A stretch of DNA of 64,000 nucleotides, from assembly GCF_017976235.1 (NCBI RefSeq), contig NZ_JACVHC010000002.1, forward strand, positions 496,001 to 560,000, read 5' to 3'. The DNA comes from Pseudomonas anatoliensis. GTDB lineage: Bacteria > Pseudomonadota > Gammaproteobacteria > Pseudomonadales > Pseudomonadaceae. A program made the translations under genes and the position numbers. Below the pieces are notes generated by a model. The model saw only the letters and a program-made list of their open reading frames with translations. It searched no databases and had not been told where the DNA came from. Shown one piece after another: positions 11,241 to 20,085 of this stretch. Each line of letters begins with the position of its first letter. Positions within the stretch are counted from its first letter, which is position 1.

Positions 11241-13859
11241 ATGAAAAGCGCAGAAATCCGTGAAGCCTTCCTTCGCTTCTTCGAAGAGCAAGGCCACACC
11301 CGTGTAGCCTCCAGCTCTTTGATTCCGGGCAACGACCCAACCCTGCTGTTCACTAACGCGGGGATGAACCAGTTCAAGGACTGCTTCCTGGGCCAGGAAA
11401 AACGTGCGTACACCCGTGCAACCAGCAGCCAGAAGTGCGTGCGTGCCGGTGGCAAGAACAGTGACCTGGAAAACGTCGGTTATACCGCTCGTCACCACAC
11501 GTTCTTCGAAATGCTCGGCAACTTCAGCTTCGGTGACTATTTCAAGAAAGACGCGATCACTTACGCGTGGACCTTCCTGACCGGCGTTCTGCAACTGCCA
11601 AAGGAAAAACTCTGGGTCACCGTGTACGCCTCGGACGACGAAGCGTATGACATCTGGACCCAGCAAATCGGTGTGCCGGTCGAGCGCATGATCCGCATCG
11701 GCGACAACAAGGGCGCGCCTTACGCGTCCGACAACTTCTGGACCATGGGTGATACCGGCCCGTGCGGCCCTTGCACCGAGATTTTCTACGATCACGGCGA
11801 CCACATCTGGGGCGGCCCACCGGGTTCGCCGGAAGAAGACGGCGACCGTTACATCGAGATCTGGAACAACGTGTTCATGCAGTTCAACCGCACCGCCGAT
11901 GGCGTGTTGCATCCGTTGCCAGCGCCGTCGGTCGATACCGGCATGGGCCTGGAGCGGATCAGTGCGGTGATGCAGCACGTCAATTCCAACTATGACATTG
12001 ACCTGTTCAAAAACCTGCTCAAGGCTTCGGCTGAAGCGATCGGCTGCGAAAATGGCGATCAGTCTTCGCTCAAGGTTGTGTCCGACCACATCCGTTCGTG
12101 CGGTTTCCTGATCGCCGACGGCGTAACACCATCCAACGAAGGTCGCGGCTACGTGCTGCGCCGGATCATCCGTCGCGCCTGCCGTCACGGCAACAAGCTG
12201 GGCGCCACCGGCAGCTTCTTCTACAAGATCGTCGCGGCACTGGTTGCCGAGATGGGCGATGCGTTCCCGGAACTGAAGAAGCAGCAGAGCAATATAGAGC
12301 GCGTGCTCAAGGCCGAAGAAGAGCAGTTCTCCAAGACTTTGGAGCACGGCCTGAAGATTCTCGAACAGGATCTGCTGGAACTCAAAGGCACCGTGGTGCC
12401 GGGCGACGTGGTCTTCAAACTCTACGACACCTACGGTTTCCCGATGGACCTGACCGCGGACATCGCCCGCGAGCGCAGCCTGACCGTCGACGAAGCCGGT
12501 TTCGAGCGTGAGATGGAAGCGCAGCGCGTCCGCGCACGTTCGGCCAGCTCGTTCGGTCTGGATTACAACACGTTGGTCAAGGTTGATGTGGCCACCGAGT
12601 TCACCGGCTACGCCGCGACCAGCGGTTCGGCCAAAATCGTTGCCATCTATAAAGAAGGCCAATCGGTCGACGTACTGAGTGAAGGCGAAGAGGGCGTGAT
12701 CGTTCTCAACCAGACCCCTTTCTACGCCGAATCCGGTGGCCAGATCGGCGACTGCGGTTTCCTTCAGGCCGGCAACGCACGTTTCGATGTGCGCGACACC
12801 ACCAAGACTGGCGGCGCGTTCCTGCACCACGGCGTGTTGGCGTCGGGCAGCCTGACCATCGGCGCGCCGGTTGAAACCCACGTTGATGCCGAAGTGCGTC
12901 ACGCTACTGCGCTGAACCACTCGGCGACGCACTTGTTGCACGCCGCATTGCGTCAGGTGCTGGGCGAACACGTTCAACAGAAGGGCTCGTTGGTCGACAG
13001 TCAGCGCCTGCGCTTCGACTTCAGCCACTTTGAAGCGATCAAGCCTGAGCAAATAAAAGCACTGGAAGACATCGTCAACGCCGAGATTCGCAAGAACTCC
13101 GCGGTTGAAACCGAAGAAACCGACATCGAAACTGCCAAGAACAAAGGCGCGATGGCGCTGTTCGGCGAGAAATACGGCGACAACGTGCGCGTGCTGAGCA
13201 TGGGTGGCTCTTTTTCCGTCGAGCTGTGTGGCGGTATCCACGCCAACCGTACCGGCGACATCGGCCTGCTGAAAATCATCAGCGAAGGCGGTGTGGCATC
13301 GGGCGTGCGTCGTATCGAGGCAGTTACCGGTGCAGCCGCACTGGCCTACTTGAACGCTGCAGAAGAACAACTCAAGGAAGCGGCCAGCCTGGTCAAGGGC
13401 AGCCGTGACAACCTGATCGACAAGCTGTCGGCTGTGCTGGAGCGCAACCGTCTGCTGGAGAAGCAACTCGAGCAGTTGCAGGCCAAGGCTGCCAGCGCTG
13501 CAGGCGACGATCTGTCGGCTTCGGCACTGGATGTCAAAGGCGTGAAGGTATTGGCCGTGCGTCTCGACGGTCAGGACGCCAAGGCGCTGCTGGCGCTGGT
13601 CGATCAGCTGAAAAACAAACTCGGCCGCGCAGTGATCCTGCTCGGCAGTGTCCATGAGGAAAAGGTCGTTCTGGTTGCAGGCGTAACCAAAGACCTGACT
13701 GGCCAACTCAAAGCCGGTGATTTGATGAAACAGGCTGCTGCGGCAGTGGGCGGGAAGGGCGGTGGTCGTCCGGACATGGCGCAGGGCGGCGGTGTCGACG
13801 CCGGCGCGCTGGATGGCGCACTGGCGCTGACCGTTCCATTCGTCGAGCAAGCTTTATAA
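11241..13859 (+). CDS. alaS: Alanyl-tRNA synthetase
   Basis: An 872-residue class II synthetase that charges tRNA-Ala. Order of domains: aminoacylation core (starts [39 protein letters not shown]), tRNA-recognition region, editing domain with zinc-type [12 protein letters not shown] and CGGIH motifs, and a C-terminal DHHA1-like domain ending [12 protein letters not shown]. The frame is open for 22 more codons upstream, but the usual AlaS start is at 11241, preceded by GGAAG. The next gene, lysC, is 92 bases downstream, as in other pseudomonads. Confidence 0.97.
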   Translation: MKSAEIREAFLRFFEEQGHTRVASSSLIPGNDPTLLFTNAGMNQFKDCFLGQEKRAYTRATSSQKCVRAGGKNSDLENVGYTARHHTFFEMLGNFSFGDYFKKDAITYAWTFLTGVLQLPKEKLWVTVYASDDEAYDIWTQQIGVPVERMIRIGDNKGAPYASDNFWTMGDTGPCGPCTEIFYDHGDHIWGGPPGSPEEDGDRYIEIWNNVFMQFNRTADGVLHPLPAPSVDTGMGLERISAVMQHVNSNYDIDLFKNLLKASAEAIGCENGDQSSLKVVSDHIRSCGFLIADGVTPSNEGRGYVLRRIIRRACRHGNKLGATGSFFYKIVAALVAEMGDAFPELKKQQSNIERVLKAEEEQFSKTLEHGLKILEQDLLELKGTVVPGDVVFKLYDTYGFPMDLTADIARERSLTVDEAGFEREMEAQRVRARSASSFGLDYNTLVKVDVATEFTGYAATSGSAKIVAIYKEGQSVDVLSEGEEGVIVLNQTPFYAESGGQIGDCGFLQAGNARFDVRDTTKTGGAFLHHGVLASGSLTIGAPVETHVDAEVRHATALNHSATHLLHAALRQVLGEHVQQKGSLVDSQRLRFDFSHFEAIKPEQIKALEDIVNAEIRKNSAVETEETDIETAKNKGAMALFGEKYGDNVRVLSMGGSFSVELCGGIHANRTGDIGLLKIISEGGVASGVRRIEAVTGAAALAYLNAAEEQLKEAASLVKGSRDNLIDKLSAVLERNRLLEKQLEQLQAKAASAAGDDLSASALDVKGVKVLAVRLDGQDAKALLALVDQLKNKLGRAVILLGSVHEEKVVLVAGVTKDLTGQLKAGDLMKQAAAAVGGKGGGRPDMAQGGGVDAGALDGALALTVPFVEQAL

Positions 13860-13860
13860 G

Positions 13861-13903
13861 ACAGTCCGTCGGCCCCGCAGTCTAGTGGCGGGCCCGACGG
13901 CTG
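13861..13903 (+). terminator. Hairpin between alaS and lysC
   Basis: CCGTCGGCCCCGC pairs with GCGGGCCCGACGG (one mismatch), extended by ACAG/CTGT, followed by only a short T run. It is a strong hairpin but a weak intrinsic terminator, so read-through into lysC is likely. Confidence 0.5.
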
Positions 13904-13951
13904 TTTGAGTTGATTATTTGGGCGCCCTTCATGGGCAGAGGCGGCTTTGAA

Positions 13952-15193
13952 ATGGCTTTGATCGTACAGAAATTTGGAGGCACCTCGGTCGGCACTGTCG
14001 AGAGAATCGAGCAGGTCGCCGACAAGGTTAAGAAATTCCGCGATGCCGGCGATGACCTGGTGGTCGTGCTGTCTGCAATGAGCGGCGAAACCAACCGTCT
14101 GATCGATCTGGCCAAGCAAATCAGTGGTGACGGTCAACCGGTTCCGCGTGAGCTGGACGTGATTGTTTCCACCGGTGAGCAGGTGACGATTGCCCTGTTG
14201 GCCATGGCGCTGATCAAGCGCGGTGTGCCGGCGGTGTCGTACACCGGTAATCAGGTGCGGATCCTGACGGACAGCGCACACAATAAAGCGCGTATCTTGC
14301 AGATTGATGACCAGAAGATTCGCGGTGATCTGAAGGCAGGCCGCGTTGTTGTTGTCGCCGGATTCCAGGGTGTCGACGAGCACGGCAATATCACCACGCT
14401 GGGGCGTGGCGGTTCGGACACTACCGGTGTGGCATTGGCTGCAGCGCTGAAAGCTGATGAATGCCAGATCTACACCGATGTCGATGGTGTCTACACCACC
14501 GACCCGCGTGTGGTGCCGGTGGCTCAGCGTCTGGACAAGATCACCTTCGAAGAAATGCTGGAAATGGCCAGCCTCGGTTCCAAGGTGTTGCAGATCCGTG
14601 CGGTGGAATTCGCCGGCAAGTACAACGTACCGCTGCGCGTACTGCACAGCTTCAAAGAGGGTCCGGGCACCCTCATTACTATTGATGAAGAGGAAACCAT
14701 GGAACAGCCGATCATTTCCGGCATCGCTTTCAATCGCGATGAAGCCAAGCTGACCATCCGTGGCGTGCCAGACACCCCGGGTGTGGCGTTCAAGATTCTT
14801 GGTCCGATCAGTGCCGCGAACATCGAAGTCGACATGATCGTGCAGAACGTTGCGCACGATAACACCACCGACTTCACCTTCACCGTGCACCGCAATGACT
14901 TCCAGGCCGCACAGACCGTGCTGGAAAACACCGCTCGCGAGATCGGTGCCCGTGAAGTGGTTGGCGACATCAAGATTGCCAAGGTCTCGATCGTCGGTGT
15001 CGGCATGCGTTCCCACGCAGGCGTGGCCAGCCGCATGTTCGAATCGCTGGCCAAAGAAAGCATCAACATCCAGATGATCTCGACGTCGGAAATCAAGGTT
15101 TCCGTGGTCATTGAAGAGAAGTACCTGGAACTGGCCGTGCGCGCCCTGCACACGGCTTTCGAACTGGATGCTCCGGCCCGTCAGGGCGAGTAA
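13952..15193 (+). CDS. lysC: Aspartate kinase (alpha chain)
   Basis: A 413-residue aspartokinase that phosphorylates aspartate, the entry to lysine, methionine and threonine synthesis. The N-terminal kinase domain carries ALIVQKFGGTSVG (2-14) and the GRGGSDTTGVALAAAL block; two ACT domains follow (from about residue 260), the usual site of lysine/threonine feedback. The frame opens 14 codons upstream, but MALIVQKF is the family start, with GAGGCGG before it. An internal ATG at 14699 with an A/G-rich ribosome site may also give a separate beta chain. Confidence 0.95.
   Translation: MALIVQKFGGTSVGTVERIEQVADKVKKFRDAGDDLVVVLSAMSGETNRLIDLAKQISGDGQPVPRELDVIVSTGEQVTIALLAMALIKRGVPAVSYTGNQVRILTDSAHNKARILQIDDQKIRGDLKAGRVVVVAGFQGVDEHGNITTLGRGGSDTTGVALAAALKADECQIYTDVDGVYTTDPRVVPVAQRLDKITFEEMLEMASLGSKVLQIRAVEFAGKYNVPLRVLHSFKEGPGTLITIDEEETMEQPIISGIAFNRDEAKLTIRGVPDTPGVAFKILGPISAANIEVDMIVQNVAHDNTTDFTFTVHRNDFQAAQTVLENTAREIGAREVVGDIKIAKVSIVGVGMRSHAGVASRMFESLAKESINIQMISTSEIKVSVVIEEKYLELAVRALHTAFELDAPARQGE
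14699..15193 (+). other. Possible internal in-frame start for the LysC beta chain
   Basis: ATG at 14699 (in frame, codon 250 of lysC) is preceded by GATGAAGAGGAAACC. It would give a 164-residue protein, MEQPIISGIAFNRDEAK onward, consisting of the two ACT domains alone. Such alpha2-beta2 aspartokinases are known from Bacillus and Corynebacterium. Here it is inferred from the ribosome site and position. Confidence 0.45.
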
Positions 15194-15207
15194 TTCCGCT
15201 TCTTGAA

Positions 15208-15237
15208 GGGCGCGGTCTGACCGCGCCCTTTATTTTT
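15208..15237 (+). terminator. Intrinsic terminator of lysC
   Basis: GGGCGCGGTC-TGA-CCGCGCCC (15208-15228) followed by TTTATTTTTT. Confidence 0.9.
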
Positions 15238-15380
15238 TGAATGGCGCGAGCCCTGATCTGTTCTTTTGCTCGCGCTGGTCAATACTCAGGCATGTAGGGC
15301 TACGATCGCTCTGGTTGTAGGTCGGGTGCCTTTTTTTTGCAGACTGTTGTCCCTGAACTGAATTGCGTAAGGAGAAAGGT

Positions 15381-15569
15381 ATGCTGATTCTGACCCGTCG
15401 GTGCGCAGAAAGCCTGATTATCGGTGATGGCGAAATCACCGTGACCGTGCTCGGCGTTAAAGGAAATCAAGTGCGTATCGGCGTCAACGCCCCGAAAGAG
15501 GTTGCCGTGCACCGTGAAGAAATTTACCTGCGTATAAAGAAAGAGAAGGACGAAGAACCAAGCCATTAA
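15381..15569 (+). CDS. csrA: Carbon storage regulator CsrA/RsmA
   Basis: A 62-residue post-transcriptional regulator that binds GGA motifs in mRNA leaders. In pseudomonads it is RsmA, antagonised by the Gac-controlled RNAs RsmY/Z. It begins [16 protein letters not shown] and contains the binding-site segment [30 protein letters not shown] precedes the ATG at 15381; six codons of open frame upstream are not used. It follows lysC and precedes tRNA-Ser, as in P. aeruginosa. gacS, the upstream kinase of the same cascade, lies at the right end of this window. Confidence 0.97.
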   Translation: MLILTRRCAESLIIGDGEITVTVLGVKGNQVRIGVNAPKEVAVHREEIYLRIKKEKDEEPSH

Positions 15570-15588
15570 TTTTTATCGATTTTTATGT

Positions 15589-15617
15589 TTGCAAACGGGG
15601 AAGAAGCTGGTTAATAT
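15589..15617 (+). promoter_or_regulatory. Promoter of tRNA-Ser
   Basis: -35 TTGCAA (15589-15594), 17-base spacer, -10 TAATAT (15612-15617), with the tRNA 15 bases downstream. Confidence 0.65.
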
Positions 15618-15631
15618 ACGCCCCGTGTTGC

Positions 15632-15722
15632 GGAGAGCTGGCCGAGTGGCCGAAGGCGCTCCCCTGCTAAGGGAGTACACCTCAAAAGGGTGTCGGGGGT
15701 TCGAATCCCCCGTTCTCCGCCA
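15632..15722 (+). tRNA. tRNA-Ser (anticodon GCU)
   Basis: A 91-base tRNA with the long variable arm of serine tRNAs, acceptor GGAGAGC/GTTCTCC, anticodon GCT at 15666-15668, T-arm GGTTCGAATCC and an encoded CCA end. It decodes AGC and AGU. Confidence 0.97.
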
Positions 15723-15787
15723 TTATTTGCTTAGTACGTCGTAATCTGGCTTTTTCGGTAAGTTGTTGAAATTACTAGAAAAAGTGG

Positions 15788-15815
15788 TTGGAATAGAGAT
15801 TAGACGGGCTATAAT
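15788..15815 (+). promoter_or_regulatory. Promoter of the tRNA-Arg(ACG) array
   Basis: -35-like TTGGAA (15788-15793), 16-base spacer, perfect -10 TATAAT (15810-15815), with a GC-rich discriminator ahead of the first tRNA, as in stable-RNA promoters. Confidence 0.65.
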
Positions 15816-15829
15816 GCGGCGCAACAAAT

Positions 15830-15906
15830 GCACTCGTAGCTCAGCTGGATAGAGTACTCGGCTACGAACCGAGCGGTCACAGGTTCGAATCCTGTCGAGT
15901 GCACCA
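15830..15906 (+). tRNA. tRNA-Arg (anticodon ACG), copy 1
   Basis: A 77-base cloverleaf with acceptor GCACTCG/CGAGTGC, anticodon ACG in GGCTACGAACC, T-arm and encoded CCA. It is the first of three identical copies and decodes CGN after A-to-I editing of the wobble base. Confidence 0.97.
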
Positions 15907-15977
15907 TTTAAGAGTCAGTTACAGCAATGTAAGTGACTTGCTTCAACCAGGTGTGATCTGGTCTAAAAAACACAAAT

Positions 15978-16054
15978 GCACTCGTAGCTCAGCTGGATAG
16001 AGTACTCGGCTACGAACCGAGCGGTCACAGGTTCGAATCCTGTCGAGTGCACCA
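15978..16054 (+). tRNA. tRNA-Arg (anticodon ACG), copy 2
   Basis: Identical in sequence to copy 1. The 71-base spacer before it is clearly related to the next spacer, showing duplication of a unit of about 148 bp. Confidence 0.97.
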
Positions 16055-16126
16055 TTTAAGAGTTAGTTGCAGCAATGTAAGTAACTCGGTTTCAGCCAGT
16101 TGTGGTCTGGTCTAAAAACACAAAAT

Positions 16127-16203
16127 GCACTCGTAGCTCAGCTGGATAGAGTACTCGGCTACGAACCGAGCGGTCACAGGTTCGAATCCTGTCGAGTGCA
16201 CCA
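16127..16203 (+). tRNA. tRNA-Arg (anticodon ACG), copy 3
   Basis: The third identical copy, followed within ten bases by an intrinsic terminator, so all three are probably one transcript. Confidence 0.97.
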
Positions 16204-16212
16204 TATACCGAA

Positions 16213-16238
16213 AAGCCCGCGTTTAACGCGGGCTTTTT
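16213..16238 (+). terminator. Terminator of the tRNA-Arg array
   Basis: AAGCCCGCGTTTAACGCGGGCTT followed by TTT. It overlaps the 3' end of the convergent gene at 16223-16741 and may act in both directions. Confidence 0.9.
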
Positions 16239-16741
16239 GCTGTCCGGGATTTGGCTTTCGCCTTCACGCATCCTCTCTCATCAAAATCGACTTGAGCACT
16301 TCGGCCTCGTTTGAGGTCGTACCGATAGCTTGTCGTCGATGTCCGAATATTCACCTTGTCCGGTTTGCCGAGCGCGCTTTCTACATCCTGCTGACTCATG
16401 CCGGCAATCACGCGTCGATTGATGATTGCTTCGCGGCGTTGTCTGGCGTCGATCAGATTTCCGCATTTGTCTTCTGTGCGACCAACGATGCCCGGTTCGC
16501 GGCCTGTGTTTTTCATACCGGATATTTCTTCGTGGTTGTGCTCCGGCATGATTGCCACGACCGATCCGGGGAGGTAGGGGTGAACTTCCTGTACTGAAAG
16601 TTTTTCACCGTTCGCGCAACTCATTGACGTGAACGTGATGCTTCCGTCGGTTGCTTCGCAACGATGGAGGCTGGTTGCAGCCCCAGCAGGCGGCAGGCAG
16701 AGAAGGCTGGCGAGTAAAAAGCGGGATGGTTTCGATGGCAT
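16223..16741 (-). CDS. Exported DUF4124-like protein with BamE/SmpA-like tail
   Basis: A 172-residue protein with a signal peptide (MPSKPSRFLLASLLCLPPAGA, cleavage near AGA-AT). The next part, LHRCEATDGSITFTSMSCANGE, resembles DUF4124. The C-terminal part holds RRVIAGMSQQDVESALGKPD, the pattern of SmpA/OmlA-type repeats that sense or bind envelope proteins. The frame is open 48 codons upstream; the start at 16741 is chosen for its GGAGGA site and signal peptide. It is convergent with the tRNA array. Function unknown, location probably periplasmic. Confidence 0.8.
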   Translation of the reverse strand: MPSKPSRFLLASLLCLPPAGAATSLHRCEATDGSITFTSMSCANGEKLSVQEVHPYLPGSVVAIMPEHNHEEISGMKNTGREPGIVGRTEDKCGNLIDARQRREAIINRRVIAGMSQQDVESALGKPDKVNIRTSTTSYRYDLKRGRSAQVDFDERGCVKAKAKSRTAKSPR

Positions 16742-16885
16742 TCGATGTCCTCCATGACGATCTTGGTTCAAGGGTAGTCGCTGCAATCTTCTGCGCTGGT
16801 GTGTTTTCTTTTCAGGATGAGTCGTCGCACTTACATGGATCAGGATGGCGCTCAGGTTTGTCTCGCAAGCGCTTGTTTCAGCCAC

Positions 16886-17061
16886 GATTTTTAACGTGTT
16901 AAACCGTCAGGCGGTGTATCATTGCGCCCGTCAGCCCCGCCGGGGCTTATGGAAAACCTCCATGGACTTACCCAGTAGCTACTCAGTACCCCGTTTTTCC
17001 AATCATGAATTGACTGATTGATCCTTCCGGCGTGCCCCGCTGCTGGGAGTGGAGTTCGCCT
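16886..17061 (+). other. mgtE leader region
   Basis: This non-coding stretch holds TTAAC-GT-GTTAA (16891-16902), a -10-like TATCAT (16917-16922), a strong hairpin AGCCCCGCCGGGGCT (16933-16947) and a short ATGG/CCAT inverted pair. No known Mg2+ riboswitch class was recognised. The hairpin early in the likely leader could have a regulatory role. Confidence 0.4.
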
Positions 17062-18504
17062 ATGTCTGAAATCGAAGTAAAGAAAACACAGGAAAGCCTG
17101 CAGGACCGCCTGGCTCAGGTCGTCGAGTTGCTGCAGCGCCAACGGGTCGTCGAAGACCTGACTCACCGCCAGGAAGGCGCGCATCACGACCGGGTGGAAA
17201 ACCTGGTTCACCGGCAAAATCTGGTCGAGCTGCAACGCAAGCTCGATGATCTGCACTCCGCCGACGTCGCCTACATACTTGAAGCCTTGCCGCTGGACGA
17301 TCGTCTGACACTTTGGCAGCTGGTCAAGGCCGATCGCGACGGCGACATTCTTCTCGAAGTATCCGATTCCGTCCGTGAAACGCTGATCGCCGACATGGAC
17401 GATCACGAGCTCCTGGCTGCTGCCAAGGACATGGACGCCGACGAACTTGCTGACCTGGCCTCCGAGCTGCCGCGAGACGTCGTCCATGGGCTCATGGAGA
17501 GCCTCGATAACCAGCAGCGCGAGCGTGTACGTTCGGCCCTGTCTTATGACGAGGACCAGGTCGGTGCGCTGATGGACTTCGAGATGGTGACTATCCGTGA
17601 GGATGTCAGCCTTGAAGTGGTTCTGCGGTACCTGCGTCGTCTCAAAGAGTTGCCGGGTCATACTGACAAGCTGTTCGTGGTCGATTACGACGGCGTGCTC
17701 AAAGGCGTGCTGCCGATCAAGCGTTTGCTGGTCAATGATCCGGAAAAGCAGGTTGCCGAGGTGATGGCCAGCGATCCGGTGAGTTTCCACCCGGACGAAG
17801 ACGCCTACGACGCCGCACAGGCGTTCGAGCGTTACGACTTGATCTCCGCCCCTGTGGTCGACAAGACCGGCAAGCTGATCGGTCGTCTGACCATCGACGA
17901 AATGGTCGACCTGATTCGTGAAGAGAGCGAAAGCGAAGTTCTCAACATGGCCGGTCTGCGTGAAGAGGAAGACATCTTCGCCTCCGTGTGGAAATCACTG
18001 CGCAACCGTTGGGCTTGGCTGGCGATCAACTTGATCACCGCGTTCGTCGCCTCTCGAGTAATTGGCTTGTTCGAAGGCTCGATCGAGAAACTGGTAGCGC
18101 TCGCAGCGCTGATGCCGATTGTGGCGGGTATCGGCGGTAACTCCGGTAATCAGACGATCACCATGATTGTGCGGGCCATGGCACTGGATCAGGTCAGCAC
18201 GGGCAACACTTCACGGTTGATGCGTAAAGAATTGGCAGTCGGGCTGATCAACGGTCTGGTCTGGGGCGGGGTGATTGGCGTAGTCGCTTACCTGCTTTAT
18301 GGCAGTTGGTCGCTGGGCGTGGTGATGACGGCGGCAATGACGCTCAATCTGTTGCTCGCTGCACTCATGGGGGTATTCATTCCCATGACCCTGGCGAAGA
18401 TGGGCCGCGATCCTGCAATGGGTGCGAGCGTGATGATCACCGCAGTAACGGACAGTGGTGGCTTCTTCATTTTCCTGGGGTTGGCAACAATCTTCCTGCT
18501 CTGA
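17062..18504 (+). CDS. mgtE: Magnesium transporter MgtE
   Basis: A 480-residue inner-membrane Mg2+ channel. Order: N-terminal superhelical domain (to about 150), two CBS domains (about 155-290, including 'VMASDPVSFHPDED'), a connecting helix, then five transmembrane helices with GIGGNSGNQTITMIVR lining the pore. The N-domain and CBS pair act as the Mg2+ sensor in the family. The start at 17062 (MSEIEVKKTQ) is preceded by GGAGTGGAG; ten further open codons upstream are not family-like. Confidence 0.95.
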   Translation: MSEIEVKKTQESLQDRLAQVVELLQRQRVVEDLTHRQEGAHHDRVENLVHRQNLVELQRKLDDLHSADVAYILEALPLDDRLTLWQLVKADRDGDILLEVSDSVRETLIADMDDHELLAAAKDMDADELADLASELPRDVVHGLMESLDNQQRERVRSALSYDEDQVGALMDFEMVTIREDVSLEVVLRYLRRLKELPGHTDKLFVVDYDGVLKGVLPIKRLLVNDPEKQVAEVMASDPVSFHPDEDAYDAAQAFERYDLISAPVVDKTGKLIGRLTIDEMVDLIREESESEVLNMAGLREEEDIFASVWKSLRNRWAWLAINLITAFVASRVIGLFEGSIEKLVALAALMPIVAGIGGNSGNQTITMIVRAMALDQVSTGNTSRLMRKELAVGLINGLVWGGVIGVVAYLLYGSWSLGVVMTAAMTLNLLLAALMGVFIPMTLAKMGRDPAMGASVMITAVTDSGGFFIFLGLATIFLL

Positions 18505-18520
18505 TCTGCTGCAATGAAAC

Positions 18521-18547
18521 AGCCCGCCAAATTGGCGGGCTTTTTTA
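18521..18547 (+). terminator. Terminator of mgtE
   Basis: AGCCCGCCAAATTGGCGGGC followed by TTTTTTATAT. Confidence 0.92.
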
Positions 18548-18587
18548 TATCTGTGAAAAACTGCCAAGCCAAATCCCAGGCAAAAAA

Positions 18588-18609
18588 AAGCCAGCAATCA
18601 TGCTGGCTT
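18588..18609 (-). terminator. Terminator of amrZ
   Basis: AAGCCAGCAATCATGCTGGCTT with a run of eight T on the minus-strand side (A tract 18582-18589). Confidence 0.85.
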
Positions 18610-18626
18610 GATATGTTCGATATGAA

Positions 18627-18953
18627 TCAGGACGCGTCTGCGGCCATTTCGGCGTCGTGTGCAATCAAGGACACCAATGCGTTCTGTTGACGGTGAGACA
18701 GCTGGCGGAAGCGTTGCAGCAGTTCGCGTTCGTGCAACGACAGCTCAGGGCTGTCCAGGCGCATGCTCAGCTCTTCGCCCAATGCACCTTCCTGAATAAG
18801 ACTCTGCTCAAGGCGCGCAATGATTTCAGAGTTCATGCTGCGATGATGATTGCGAGCCACCTCGGCAATGCGTTCACGCATTCCGTCTGGCAGACGTACG
18901 ACAAACTTGTCAGCCGTACGGCTGGAATAAATTGCCTGTTTCAATGGGCGCAT
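18627..18953 (-). CDS. amrZ: Ribbon-helix-helix regulator AmrZ (AlgZ)
   Basis: A 108-residue Arc/MetJ-type DNA-binding protein. In pseudomonads AmrZ controls alginate and other polysaccharides, c-di-GMP enzymes, iron uptake and flagellar genes such as fleQ. The N-terminus [20 protein letters not shown] and the RHH segment [20 protein letters not shown] match AmrZ, followed by [12 protein letters not shown] and a C-terminal tetramerisation tail. Its position a few kilobases from flagellar genes is incidental but fits its regulon. The upstream gap (18954-19341) probably holds an autoregulated promoter. Confidence 0.95.
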   Translation of the reverse strand: MRPLKQAIYSSRTADKFVVRLPDGMRERIAEVARNHHRSMNSEIIARLEQSLIQEGALGEELSMRLDSPELSLHERELLQRFRQLSHRQQNALVSLIAHDAEMAADAS

Positions 18954-19341
18954 ATATTTAACCGGTTAGTTCAGGGGAGCGGTTCTCGGGATTGGCCGCA
19001 GGATGTGTGGTAGGACACGCATTTGCGCCAAATGGTTCAACCTGAATTGTTAAGAGGCCCGCATCATGCCTCAAAATTGCCAGATCATTGGCGTCAATTC
19101 TGTGACAAATATTGATCCGGATAAAGGCTTAATGCCAGCACCAATTATCAGAAATGCGGACTGGTTTGAAAACTTTGTCCTGAGTTGCATCGCTGTTCGC
19201 CTCCTGACGCACAACCGTTGATGTCCAAAGACGTCAGAAGGTGCATGCTATGTGGCTTTCGATCCTTGTCCCTTATCTATACAGGATAGTGGCATTTTGC
19301 CGATTTACTAGCGCTGAAGCATGCCGGAGGGCGTTTTCGAG
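18954..19341. other. Divergent intergenic region amrZ/phnN
   Basis: 388 bases without a convincing gene. It must contain the amrZ promoter (minus) and a promoter for phnN (plus). AmrZ autorepresses in P. aeruginosa, but I could not place an operator with confidence. No repeat of the families seen elsewhere is present. Confidence 0.5.
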
Positions 19342-19911
19342 ATGGATGGCAGGCTTATTTATCTGATGGGGCCGTCAGGTTCCGGCAAAGACAGCCTGAT
19401 TGAGGCTGCACGTGAGCCATTGCGCATGCTCGGCTGCGAAGTGATACGCCGGGTGATTACGCGATCGGCCGAATCGGTAGGCGAGGATGCGATCGGCGTG
19501 ACACCGCAAGAATTCGAAAGACGTCAGCGCGCAGGAGATTTTTCCCTGGCGTGGCAGGCCAATGGACTTGCCTATGGCATTCCTGCGCAAATGGATCAAT
19601 GGCTCAAGGATGGTCGGCACGTGCTGGTAAACGGCTCTCGCGCCAACCTGCGACAAGCCCTGGAGTGCTATCCGACGCTGTTGCCAATTTTGCTGACAGT
19701 CAAGGATGAGGTGTTGCGTGAGCGCCTGCTTAGACGTGGCCGTGAGACGTCTGAGCAAATTGATGCGAGGCTGGCTCGCAACGCTCTGTTCAAGGACAGG
19801 CGATCAACTGACGACGTTGTTTACCTGATAGACAACTCGGGTGACCTGGCTGACGCGGTCAGCCATCTACTGGACTTGATCCGACTCAACGCAGAACCGG
19901 ATCAAACTTGA
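19342..19911 (+). CDS. phnN: Ribose 1,5-bisphosphokinase PhnN
   Basis: A 189-residue guanylate-kinase-like P-loop protein. PhnN phosphorylates ribose 1,5-bisphosphate to PRPP, at the end of C-P lyase phosphonate breakdown or as a PRPP by-pass. Walker A is GPSGSGKDS (10-18), followed by RRVITRSAES and the GxxxxG-rich nucleotide-binding region. The frame also allows an ATG at 19321, but the GGAGGG at 19326-19331 lies inside that extension and favours 19342. No other phn gene is adjacent, unlike the usual phn operon. It overlaps the convergent gene downstream by 26 bases. Confidence 0.82.
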   Translation: MDGRLIYLMGPSGSGKDSLIEAAREPLRMLGCEVIRRVITRSAESVGEDAIGVTPQEFERRQRAGDFSLAWQANGLAYGIPAQMDQWLKDGRHVLVNGSRANLRQALECYPTLLPILLTVKDEVLRERLLRRGRETSEQIDARLARNALFKDRRSTDDVVYLIDNSGDLADAVSHLLDLIRLNAEPDQT

Positions 19912-20065
19912 ATTTGCGCCCGGCCACCAGTGCCAATACGAACAACACCGCAAACACGCCACAGCCAACCAGAGGCAGGGTGATTTCGGTTTCCTCGAAC
20001 AGCGAAAAATGCAATACGCCACTGACTAAGGCGAGGATCAGAAATCCTGCAGCTGATTTGGACAT
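19886..20065 (-). CDS. Small membrane protein
   Basis: A 59-residue protein (MSKSAAGFLILALVSGVLHF) with two predicted transmembrane helices separated by LFEETEITLP and ending in a basic/aromatic tail, KFKFDPVLR. AGGAG lies seven bases before the ATG; an upstream in-frame ATG at 20089 lacks a site. Its 3' end overlaps phnN on the other strand. Function unknown; inner-membrane location inferred. Confidence 0.65.
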   Translation of the reverse strand: MSKSAAGFLILALVSGVLHFSLFEETEITLPLVGCGVFAVLFVLALVAGRKFKFDPVLR

Positions 20066-20085
20066 GCTGTACTCCTGAAGATATT

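Noticed and set aside
11238..13850. An 870-codon open frame opposite alaS
   Set aside because: Antisense artefact of high-GC coding sequence; alaS motifs are complete on the plus strand.
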